From NCBI GenBank assembly GCA_022071955.1, contig JAJVIM010000004.1, positions 124,001-188,000 on the forward strand: DNA of 64,000 nt, written 5' to 3'. The position numbers and the translations under genes are program-made. Source of the DNA: Anaerolineae bacterium. GTDB lineage: Bacteria; Chloroflexota; Anaerolineae; 4572-78; J111. Below the pieces are notes generated by a model that saw only the letters and a program-made list of their open reading frames with translations, made no database searches and had not been told where the DNA came from. This document shows, piece by piece, positions 23,852 to 30,882 of this stretch (positions are counted from its first letter, which is position 1; every line of letters begins with the position of its first letter).

Positions 23852-26764
23852 TTACAGCCGCTGCTCAATGATGGCCAGGTTTTGGCGGGTTGACCGGGTA
23901 TCAGGGTGGTCAGACCCCAGCGCCTTTTCATAAATGGCCAACGCCCGGCGCATCAAAACGGCAGCGGTGAGATAATCCCCTTCATAAAAGTTAAAAACCC
24001 CCAGGTTTCTAAGGCTGCTGGCCGTGTCGGGATGTTGCGGGCCAAGCTTTTGCTCACAGATGGCCAGCGCCTGTTCAAAGTATGGCTTTGCCGCCTCTGC
24101 CTCACCCATAGCTAATAACAGTGTACCTAGGTTATTGAGGCTGAGAGCCATATCAGGGTGTTGGGGGCCAAGCACTTGCTCACGGATAGCCAGCGCCCGT
24201 TCATAATATGGTTTTGCCTGCTCCAAGTCACCCATTGCTTGTAAAAGATAGCCCAGATTATTGAGGCTGAGGGCCGTGTCGGGGTGCCGTGAACCAAGCA
24301 CTCGCTCCCGGATGGACAGCGTCCGTTCGTAATATGGTTTTGCCTGCTCCAAGTCACCCATAGCGTCTAACAGCGTGCCCAGGTTATTGAGGCTAAGGGC
24401 CGTATCAAGGTGTTGCGGGCCAAGCACTTGCTCACAAATGGCCAGCGCCCGCTCGTAGTACGGTTTTGCCGCTGCCAATTTGCCTAGTTCCTGCAATACA
24501 TAGCCCACATTATTAAGGCTATTGGCTGTGTCAGGGTGCCACGGGCCGAGCACCTGCTCCCGAATGGTCAGCGCCCGTTCATAATACAGTTTCGCCGCCA
24601 CCGGTTCGCCCATTGCGTCTAACAGCGTGCCCAGGTTATTGAGACCGCTGGCCGTGTCGGGATGCTGTGGGCCAAACACCTGTTCCCAGATAGCCAGCGC
24701 CCGTTCATAATACGGTTTCGCCGCCGCCAGCTCACCCATATCTTTCAACAACGCACCCAGGTTATTAAGACTACGGGCCGTATCGGGGTGCTGCGGGCCA
24801 AGCTTTTGTTCACAGATGGCCAGCGCCCGTTCAAAGTATGGTTTTGCCTGCTCCAGTTTACCCATTGCCTGTAATAGATACCCCATGCTATTGAGACTGT
24901 GGGCCGTATGGGGGTGTTGGGGGCCAAGCACTTGCTCACGGATAGCCAGCGCCCGTTCATAATATGGTTTTGCCTGCTCCAAGTCACCCATTGCTTGTAA
25001 AAGATAGCCCAGATTATTGAGGCTGAGGGCCGTATCAGGATGCCGCGAGCCTAGCTCTTGCTCACGAATGGCCAGCGCCCGTTCATAATACGGTTTCGCC
25101 GGCCCCAGTTCACCCAGTTCTTGCAACACAAAGCCTAGGTTGTTAAGGCAGAGGGCCGTATCGGGGTGTTGTGGGCCAAGTATCTGCTCATTGATGGCCA
25201 GCGCCCGTTCATAATACGGTTTCACCGTCCCCAGTTCACCCGTCAGGTCCAGGTGATAACCGACTGCACTACATAAACGGGCAGCCTGTTCATCGGTCCG
25301 TTTTCGGGCGGTATCTGCTACGTGGCGCAGGTGAGATTGCCAGGCTTGCAGTGGGCGGGGGTCGCCGGCGTTGTTAAGTTGATTAGCCTTGGCCAGCAGC
25401 GTTGACTCCACGGCAGGCAGGGCGGCGAGGTCGGGCACAGCCTGGTGAATAAAGTCAGTCAGAAGCCGGTGCAAGGTGACGGTCTGGCCATCGGCAGTGG
25501 TCAGTAGCCCCAGTTCGGTCAGGCGGCGCAGGGCATCGTCCAGGTCAAATTGCGAATTGCGAATTGCGGATGGCGGATCGCCGGCTTCGTCATCGACAGC
25601 AACAGTGGACAGCAGTAGAGCCGTGGGGATGGGTTCGCCGGGAGCGAAGCAGGCGGCGCGGGCCAGCAGTTGCCGGGCCAGGGTGTCGATGGCGTCAGCG
25701 GGATTAAGCTGCTCAATACTAAGAGCAAAGGTTTTGGCCACGTGCAGTTCATGGCCGGTGGGCGACCACTCCGCGCCACGACCGATTAGGGATGGATGGG
25801 TGAGCAGGTCTCCCCCGCCGGGAGAGATGTTTTGCACCTGGGCCAGGTAATTAGCGGGGGTAACGGTGCGCCGGTAGCGAGCCAGAAAACTACCGGCCAA
25901 GTGCAAGGCCAGCGGCAGGTCGCCCAGTTCGGCGGCAATGGCGTTGAATGCGGCGTCTGGCCCCCCACCGGGGGGAAGAGTATCCGGCTTCCCGCCAAGC
26001 GGAGGAGATTGAGGTGTGGCCGCCAAATCGGGCCGGAACTTGAGCAGCAGATCAATGCTCCTGGCGCGGGGCAGGGGTGGCAGCGGCAACGGCTGCACGG
26101 CCAACGTGCGGCTCCACGGCTGCCGGCGGCTGGTGATGAGCAGCCGGCAGCCGCCCACAGGCGGCCGCCAGCGGGCCAGTAACTCTTCAGCCTCGCAATT
26201 GTCAAAGATGAGCAATCGCGGCACGTTGCTTTGCCAGGCGGCAAGCACCGCCGGCACCTGCTCATCCAGTTTGAGCTGGCCAAAATCTGGCCGCAGGCTC
26301 ATCAGCAGGCCGCATTGCACCACTTCGGCGTGCACGGCGGCGGGATTGGCCAGGCTGAGCCAGTGGACGCCGCCGGCAAAATAATGGCCGTAGTGATGGG
26401 CAAAGGCGGCGGCAAGTTGAGTTTTTCCCACGCCGCCTAGCCCGGTAATGACCACCTGGCCGGTAACCAGGGCCTGGTTGGCCTTGAGCAACCGGGCCAG
26501 CGCGCGCAGTTCGCCCTCGCGGCCTACAAAATGGGGGTTAATGGTGTAGGGCAGCCGCGAACCGGGCGGCGGGTTGGCCGGCTCCGGGATGTCATCGAGC
26601 GGCATCTCGGCCAGCCGACGGCGGGCGGCGGCCAGGGTTGCGGCATCGACCGGGGCGGGCGGGGCAAACTCGTAAACAGTAACGTTGGCCGAGGCGTTTG
26701 GCCCCCACGCCTGGGCAATGTTTTTGCCGCTGGCGATTTGCTGGCTGGGCGTGAAGTCGCTCAT
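23852..26764 (-). CDS. NLR-like NB-ARC/TPR protein with N-terminal RHIM-like motif (970 aa)
   Basis: An STAND ATPase of NLR layout. Residues 7-33 are the short motif SQQIASGKNIAQA followed by an alternating strand (ANVTVYEF), almost identical to the C-terminus of the neighbouring small protein. The NB-ARC follows: Walker A GLGGVGKT (108-115), Walker B RLLIFDNC, an R-binding sensor CRLLITSRR, a GLPL-type GDLPLALHLAGSF, and a winged helix around 330-420. Residues about 490-970 are eleven 42-residue kinesin-light-chain-type TPRs (consensus LNNLG..L..MG....AKPYYERALAI.EQ.LGP.HPDTA), the presumed sensor. GGAGG lies nine bases before the ATG. On activation it should oligomerise and template the effector through the shared motif. 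Role in immunity is inference. Confidence 0.85.
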   Translation of the reverse strand: MSDFTPSQQIASGKNIAQAWGPNASANVTVYEFAPPAPVDAATLAAARRRLAEMPLDDIPEPANPPPGSRLPYTINPHFVGREGELRALARLLKANQALVTGQVVITGLGGVGKTQLAAAFAHHYGHYFAGGVHWLSLANPAAVHAEVVQCGLLMSLRPDFGQLKLDEQVPAVLAAWQSNVPRLLIFDNCEAEELLARWRPPVGGCRLLITSRRQPWSRTLAVQPLPLPPLPRARSIDLLLKFRPDLAATPQSPPLGGKPDTLPPGGGPDAAFNAIAAELGDLPLALHLAGSFLARYRRTVTPANYLAQVQNISPGGGDLLTHPSLIGRGAEWSPTGHELHVAKTFALSIEQLNPADAIDTLARQLLARAACFAPGEPIPTALLLSTVAVDDEAGDPPSAIRNSQFDLDDALRRLTELGLLTTADGQTVTLHRLLTDFIHQAVPDLAALPAVESTLLAKANQLNNAGDPRPLQAWQSHLRHVADTARKRTDEQAARLCSAVGYHLDLTGELGTVKPYYERALAINEQILGPQHPDTALCLNNLGFVLQELGELGPAKPYYERALAIREQELGSRHPDTALSLNNLGYLLQAMGDLEQAKPYYERALAIREQVLGPQHPHTAHSLNSMGYLLQAMGKLEQAKPYFERALAICEQKLGPQHPDTARSLNNLGALLKDMGELAAAKPYYERALAIWEQVFGPQHPDTASGLNNLGTLLDAMGEPVAAKLYYERALTIREQVLGPWHPDTANSLNNVGYVLQELGKLAAAKPYYERALAICEQVLGPQHLDTALSLNNLGTLLDAMGDLEQAKPYYERTLSIRERVLGSRHPDTALSLNNLGYLLQAMGDLEQAKPYYERALAIREQVLGPQHPDMALSLNNLGTLLLAMGEAEAAKPYFEQALAICEQKLGPQHPDTASSLRNLGVFNFYEGDYLTAAVLMRRALAIYEKALGSDHPDTRSTRQNLAIIEQRL
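23880..25275 (-). repeat. Eleven tandem 126-bp TPR-coding repeats
   Basis: The 3' half of the NLR gene is built of eleven units of 126 bp (42 codons). Two units are far more alike than the rest: 24156-24277 and 24912-25033 are identical over 122 bases, at an offset of exactly six units (756 bp). Edges break cleanly on both sides. This indicates recent duplication or gene conversion in the sensor array. It is protein-coding and lacks CRISPR features. Confidence 0.85.
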
Positions 26765-26788
26765 TGGTTGTTGCCTCCGGGCGCGTGT

Positions 26789-27187
26789 TTATTCCTTCGG
26801 CTGGTTTACGGTGACGGTAGCGGTGCCGCCGTGGCTGGCCTGGGCAATGTTGCTGCCACTGGCAATCTGCTGAATGATGGTTTTGCCTCCCGGCTGCTCG
26901 TTGAGTTTATCCAGCAGGGCCTGGGCTTTGGCCAACAGGTCGGCGTCCTTATCCGCGCCGGCGGCGGCTATTTCTTCCTGCACCATCCCCTGGCGGCTAT
27001 TGGAGTCTGGCTTTTTCTCCAACTGCTCCACAGCGTTGGCCAATTCACTGTCTACGCCGTATTTTTGCCGCAAAGCGGCTTTGAGCGCGTCATAGGCATC
27101 TATAATTAATTTTTTGCCGGTATCGGTTAACCCGCTGGCAACACCAACGGCTAAACCACCAATTAAAGCGGCGGAAATCGGGTCCAT
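26789..27187 (-). CDS. Bell-like membrane effector candidate with C-terminal RHIM-like motif (132 aa)
   Basis: ATG at 27187 is chosen because AAGGAG lies eight bases upstream; the frame extends further without a ribosome site. The N-terminus is a hydrophobic, glycine-spaced helix (ISAALIGGLAVGVASGL, residues 4-20), then helical segments (DAYDALKAALRQKYG, AVEQLEKKPDS, DLLAKAQALLDKL). Residues 103-128 carry IIQQIASGSNIAQA followed by TATVTVN, matching the N-terminus of the adjacent NLR in 11 of 12 core positions. The layout (N-terminal helical domain plus C-terminal motif) is that of Bell/HeLo-like cell-death effectors paired with NLRs. Effector activity is inferred, not shown. Confidence 0.7.
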   Translation of the reverse strand: MDPISAALIGGLAVGVASGLTDTGKKLIIDAYDALKAALRQKYGVDSELANAVEQLEKKPDSNSRQGMVQEEIAAAGADKDADLLAKAQALLDKLNEQPGGKTIIQQIASGSNIAQASHGGTATVTVNQPKE

Positions 27188-27246
27188 TAGAAATACTCCT
27201 TTCAAGTGAATTATTAACACCTGCACTGAATTTTTGCGCAGGTTGG

Positions 27247-28974
27247 TTACGATTTCAAATTGGTCAGTGCCTGTTGCACCATCTTCACCTGGGACTGCAA
27301 GCCTATAGTTTCAAATAACTTGAGCGCCGTTTGATAGTATTCCTGGGCAGTGGCTGGGTCACCCTGTCCGACGGCAACCTGCCCCAGAAAATAGTGTGAC
27401 CAAGCGAGGTCATAAGTTGAGTTGATGGCCTGATACAATTTTAGGCCCGTTTGTAGAGTGATCTTGGCTGTTGGCCAATCTTTTTGACGCATAGCTACTT
27501 GACCCAAACTATCGATGCAGTTGGCTTCGCCGAGGCGGTCCCCGATGGCGTGATAGATGGGGCGGGCTTCCTCATAGCGCTGGCGGGCGGCCTCGTACTC
27601 GGCCAGCCTCAGATGGACATCGCCCAAAGCTTTGATGCAGTTGGCTTGCCCCCGCTCATCGCCGGCGTCAACCGTCAAGCGCAGGCCGCTCTCCCAGGCC
27701 AGTCGTCGTTCGACAGTATAACCGCGCAGCATCAGGTATGTGTCAATAGCGTTGAGCAAATTAAGGGCGGCTCCGGCCTGGTTGGGCGAGCAGCGGCCGA
27801 GCAGTTCCAACAGGTGGCGGCGCTCGGCATCGAGACGCAGATAGCCCTCACGGCCCCGCTCGTCCTGCTGTTGAGCCAGCGCGGTGAAGTAAGCCAGCAA
27901 ATTGAGCAGGGGGGCGGGGGGGCGGGGCATTTTGCGGGCGTAGGTCAGCACCAGGGCGTGGCTGATGACGTAACGCTCCCCCTGCCGCAGCAGCAGGCCG
28001 TAATTGAGCAGTTCGGCCAGGGGCTGGCGCAGGACGGCAGCCTCGGTCTCCAGCGCGGCGGCAATCGTTTCCCGGTCAAAGGGGACCAGGGCCAGCAGCC
28101 CCACCACCGCCAGCACGCTGCGGGCGGTCTCGTTCACCTGCTTCAAACTGCGCTCCAGCAGCAGCGGCACGCTGTCGTGGCGGCGCTGCCCCTGGTTGAG
28201 GGCCTCCAGCGGGGTCGATTGCAGCCAATCAAGGTAGTCGGCGGCGCTGTCGTGGCTGCGGGCCAGATAGCGCCCGGCCAGCCGCACCGCCAGCGGCAAA
28301 TGGCCGACCAACTCGCACAGAGGGCGGGCTTCGCTGTCGGGCACAGGTTGACCGGCCCAATCGCGCAGCAGTCTGGCCGCTTCGGCCGGCGGTAGCGGGG
28401 CCAGGTCGGTAAAATCGGCCGGGGCGTCGCTGCGTTTGCGGCTGGTGATGATAACGCCGCACTGCCCGGTCACATCCAGCATAGCGGGCAGGTTGTCGGC
28501 ATCCTCCGCGCCATCGAGCAGCAGCAAGGCGGTGCGGCCATTGAGGGCGCGACGCGCGGCGGCACGAGGCGTGGGTTTCACCTCCTCCCCAAAGGCTTGG
28601 GCCAGGCTGGCCAGGGCCAAATCGGCTTGTGGTTGGCCGTAGAAAGTGTAATAAAACAGACCATCGGGGAAACGTTCCGGGAGCGTTTGGGCCGGGGCCA
28701 ACCGCCAGATGGCTTCGGCGGCCAGGGCTGTTTTGCCAATGCCGCCCGGCCCGCAGAGCGTCACCACCCGGCCCGGCTGCACCTGCGCCAGCAGGTCGGC
28801 CAGTTCGTCGCTGCGGTCGGTGAAGTGCTGCGCGCGCGGCGGGCGCATAAGCGGTGGTCGGTACGGCTGGCCGGCGTTGATAACGTTGTAATCGCCAACC
28901 ACGGCAATGCCGCGCTCGGCGGCTTGGGCAATGCGGTCGCCCTCGGCGTGCTGGTGGGTGGATGCGTCGTTCAT
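27247..28974 (-). CDS. Second NB-ARC/TPR protein with divergent N-terminal motif (575 aa)
   Basis: First gene of the - strand island. Residues 11-32 (EGDRIAQAAERGIAVVGDYN) are a divergent relative of the IAQA motif in the other two proteins. The ATPase has Walker A CGPGGIGKT (74-82), Walker B ALLLLDGAED, sensor GVIITSRKR, and GHLPLAVRLAGRYLA. A winged-helix-like linker follows. The C-terminal 130 residues are about three TPRs (CIKALGDVHLRLAEYEAARQ and similar). GGGAGG precedes the ATG. The TPR array is shorter and less regular than in the 970-residue protein, so the pair may be two sensors feeding one effector, or a regulator and a sensor. Not a close paralogue. Confidence 0.8.
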   Translation of the reverse strand: MNDASTHQHAEGDRIAQAAERGIAVVGDYNVINAGQPYRPPLMRPPRAQHFTDRSDELADLLAQVQPGRVVTLCGPGGIGKTALAAEAIWRLAPAQTLPERFPDGLFYYTFYGQPQADLALASLAQAFGEEVKPTPRAAARRALNGRTALLLLDGAEDADNLPAMLDVTGQCGVIITSRKRSDAPADFTDLAPLPPAEAARLLRDWAGQPVPDSEARPLCELVGHLPLAVRLAGRYLARSHDSAADYLDWLQSTPLEALNQGQRRHDSVPLLLERSLKQVNETARSVLAVVGLLALVPFDRETIAAALETEAAVLRQPLAELLNYGLLLRQGERYVISHALVLTYARKMPRPPAPLLNLLAYFTALAQQQDERGREGYLRLDAERRHLLELLGRCSPNQAGAALNLLNAIDTYLMLRGYTVERRLAWESGLRLTVDAGDERGQANCIKALGDVHLRLAEYEAARQRYEEARPIYHAIGDRLGEANCIDSLGQVAMRQKDWPTAKITLQTGLKLYQAINSTYDLAWSHYFLGQVAVGQGDPATAQEYYQTALKLFETIGLQSQVKMVQQALTNLKS

Positions 28975-29070
28975 CGGTGAGCGCCTCCCTATGGAATATG
29001 GATGAAATTGCTACAAATCGCTGGAGTGAAGCCTTGCCTACAAGTTTAACAAAAGAAAGAAAAAAAGAAC

Positions 29071-29086
29071 AGTGACAATCGTCACT
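29071..29086. promoter_or_regulatory. Dyad upstream of the NLR island (possible operator)
   Basis: AGTGAC-AATC-GTCACT, perfect 6-bp arms, lies about 100 bases upstream of the - strand island's first ATG. It falls between the divergent NLR and ParB-like genes. No clear - strand -10 box is visible nearby, so the island promoter is unassigned. Confidence 0.4.
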
Positions 29087-29127
29087 TTTTGGGGGTGACA
29101 GGGGTAAATTATCAAATGCGTAATGAC

Positions 29128-29160
29128 TTGACAAAACTTTAATTTCACTATAAAGTGAAA
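29128..29160 (+). promoter_or_regulatory. Sigma70 promoter with operator over the -10 box
   Basis: TTGACA (29128-29133), 17-base spacer, TAAAGT (29151-29156). A dyad, TTTCACT-ATAA-AGTGAAA (29143-29149 and 29154-29160), lies over the -10 region. Its half site AGTGAA is shared with the elements at 17.6 and 43.7 kb. A repressor bound here would block polymerase. Confidence 0.65.
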
Positions 29161-29183
29161 AACGTCAAGAGTAAATGACAGCC

Positions 29184-29239
29184 AGGCGGCAACCGCTCGT
29201 CCTTTTTAGCAGAGGGTGGCGAGCGGTTGCCGCCTTTTT
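29184..29239 (+). terminator. Strong intrinsic terminator inside the leader of the ParB-like gene
   Basis: AGGCGGCAACCGCTCG (29184-29199) pairs perfectly over 16 bp with CGAGCGGTTGCCGCCT (29220-29235), with a 20-base loop, followed by TTTTT. It begins about 20 bases after the expected start site of the 29.13-kb promoter, so most transcripts should end near 29240 as an RNA of roughly 75-80 bases unless antitermination occurs. Confidence 0.75.
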
Positions 29240-29264
29240 ATTTTTCAAGTCGTTAGGAGGACGT

Positions 29265-30026
29265 ATGGCGAGAAAAGGTGCAATTACCCCGCAAGGGGAA
29301 AATATCATGCAAATTGACTACGTGCCGCTGGCCACGCTGCGCAAGTGGGACGACAACCCCAAGCTGCATGATCTGGAAAAGATGGTGCGGGCCTTTGAAA
29401 CAGACGGGTTTGTTGACCCGCCCAAGTTTGAGAGCAGTCTCAACCACGGGGCGGGCGGGCTGGTCAACGGCAACGGCCGGATGGAGGCCCTGCAACTGAT
29501 GAAGGAGCGGGGGCTGCTACCGCCGCGAGGTATCGACGTAGGCGGGGATGGCGAGTGGCTGATTCCGATCTACTTTGGCAACGAGATTGGCGACGAGAAA
29601 AAAGCCGCCGCGTTCGCCATTGATGACAACAACCTGACGATGGCGGGCGGCAACTTCACCCCGGTCTACATGACCCAGATGTACAACGAGGAGAAGTACA
29701 TCGACGTGTTGCGGGACGTGCGCGAGATGGGCGAACTGCCGGTTACCGTTGATGAAATCGACCTGGAAGTCTTTCAGGAGTACGTCATTGGCGGCTCGCA
29801 GGGCTACACCCGCAAAGACCGCGGCGTGCCGGTGCGGTGGGGCAAGTACAAATTCCGCGTGCCGCGGGATGGCTTCAAACAATGGGTCGAAGCGCTGGAA
29901 GCCCGATTTGACGGCGATCTGAACAAAATCATTGGCGAACTGCGCCGGATGCTGCACACCCCCTCGCCGGAGGCGGCAGCGATGGTCGCCGCCAGGGAGG
30001 CCAAAGATGCCGCAGTCGCAGCCTGA
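29265..30026 (+). CDS. ParB/Srx-like protein A (253 aa)
   Basis: ATG 29265 follows TAGGAGG. Residues 15-110 fit the ParB/Srx nuclease-like fold: VPLATLRKWDDNPKLHDLEK, PPKFESSL, and the G-N-G-R box (VNGNGRMEALQLMKER). The last 60 residues (KYKFRVPRDGFKQWVEALEA, then IIGELRRML) form a second small domain shared with protein B at 30883. It overlaps the CmoA-like gene by 20 bases. In phages such proteins sit before terminase and accompany methyltransferases. Role in DNA binding or packaging-site processing is inference. Confidence 0.75.
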   Translation: MARKGAITPQGENIMQIDYVPLATLRKWDDNPKLHDLEKMVRAFETDGFVDPPKFESSLNHGAGGLVNGNGRMEALQLMKERGLLPPRGIDVGGDGEWLIPIYFGNEIGDEKKAAAFAIDDNNLTMAGGNFTPVYMTQMYNEEKYIDVLRDVREMGELPVTVDEIDLEVFQEYVIGGSQGYTRKDRGVPVRWGKYKFRVPRDGFKQWVEALEARFDGDLNKIIGELRRMLHTPSPEAAAMVAAREAKDAAVAA

Positions 30027-30738
30027 CGCCGTAGACCACGTCCTGCCCAACGGCAAATGGTCGTTTGACGGCGATGTCACCGACGTGTTCGACAACATGC
30101 TGGAGCGCTCGATCCCGTATTACGAGATTATGCGCCAGGCCTGTTTTGAGGTCGCCTGCCGCTACCGGCAACCCAAGACCGAGATTGTTGATCTGGGGTG
30201 CAGCCGCGGCGAAGCGATGTCAAAGCTGATTGACCGCTATGGCGCGACCAACCACTTTGTTGGCGTTGAGGTCAGCGAACCGATGCTGGCCGCAGCGAAA
30301 GAGCGATTTAAGGGCCTGATGGAATCCGGCGTGGTCAGCATCCAGAATGTTGACCTGCGCCGGGAATACCCCGCGGTCAGGGCCAGCGTGACTCTGTGTG
30401 TCCTGACCTTGCAGTTTACCCCCATCGAATACCGCCAGCAGATTGTCCAGAACATCTACGACCAGACCGTATCGGGCGGCGCGTTGATTCTGGTTGAGAA
30501 AGTTACCGGCAATACCGCGCCTATCGACAACTGGATGGTGGACATCTACTACGGCTTGAAGCGGGAGAACGGCTATACCGAGGAAGAGATTCAGCGCAAG
30601 CGGCTGAGCCTTGAGGGCGTGTTGGTGCCGCTCACCGCCGAGTGGAATGTTGACCTGTTGCGGCGGACAGGATTCAGTGAAGTGGACTGCTTCTGGCGCT
30701 GGATGAACTTCGCCGCCTGGGTCGCGGTCAAGAAATAA
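30007..30738 (+). CDS. CmoA-like class I SAM methyltransferase (243 aa)
   Basis: ATG 30007 follows GGGAGG. Motif I is IVDLGCSRGEAMSKLIDRYG. The strong CmoA signature follows: GVEVSEPMLAAAKERF, then LTLQFTPIEYRQQIVQNIYD, GGALILVEKVTG, then KRENGYTEEEIQRKRLSLEG and the terminal WRWMNFAAWVAVK. CmoA makes carboxy-SAM for tRNA wobble-uridine modification. Phage homologues lie near terminase and may modify other substrates. The protein here is close to the length of CmoA. No tRNA or CmoB-like gene is visible in the window. Confidence 0.75.
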   Translation: MPQSQPDAVDHVLPNGKWSFDGDVTDVFDNMLERSIPYYEIMRQACFEVACRYRQPKTEIVDLGCSRGEAMSKLIDRYGATNHFVGVEVSEPMLAAAKERFKGLMESGVVSIQNVDLRREYPAVRASVTLCVLTLQFTPIEYRQQIVQNIYDQTVSGGALILVEKVTGNTAPIDNWMVDIYYGLKRENGYTEEEIQRKRLSLEGVLVPLTAEWNVDLLRRTGFSEVDCFWRWMNFAAWVAVKK

Positions 30739-30754
30739 ATTCTGAGCAAAATAA

Positions 30755-30869
30755 GGCCGCTTCACCGAGGCCGCCTTAAGGCGGGTGCTGTTCTGAACCT
30801 CCAGGGTTGCGCCGGGTTCAGGATGGCGGTGAGGACTTGTGGGAGTGTAGGTGAAGCGGCCCCATTTTT
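30755..30869 (+). ncRNA. Structured RNA candidate with 12-bp closing stem and U-tract
   Basis: GGCCGCTTCACC (30755-30766) pairs perfectly with GGTGAAGCGGCC (30850-30861) across 83 bases. Inside are a CCGCC-TTAA-GGCGG hairpin (30771-30784) and a CTGAACC/GGTTCAG stem (30793-30799 and 30815-30821). The closing stem is followed by ATTTTTA. It fills nearly the whole gap between the CmoA-like gene and ParB-like protein B. The multibranch layout is more elaborate than a simple terminator. It could be a small RNA, a riboswitch-like leader or a boxed terminator. Not a tRNA. Confidence 0.6.
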
Positions 30870-30882
30870 ATAGGGAGAACCA

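Noticed and set aside
23880..25275. CRISPR array
   Set aside because: The repeats are 126 bp without spacers and encode TPR units in an intact reading frame.
27484..28395. 303-codon + strand frame over the 575-residue NB-ARC gene
   Set aside because: Antisense shadow of a gene with intact Walker A/B motifs; Gln/Gly-rich low-complexity product.
29175..29264. Upstream extension of ParB-like protein A (ATG at 29175)
   Set aside because: It would translate the terminator hairpin. ATG 29265 has a near-perfect Shine-Dalgarno and yields the ParB-like start.
30755..30869. tRNA or tmRNA gene
   Set aside because: No TPsiC-type GTTCRANNC arm, no anticodon loop and the closing stem is 12 bp, not 7.
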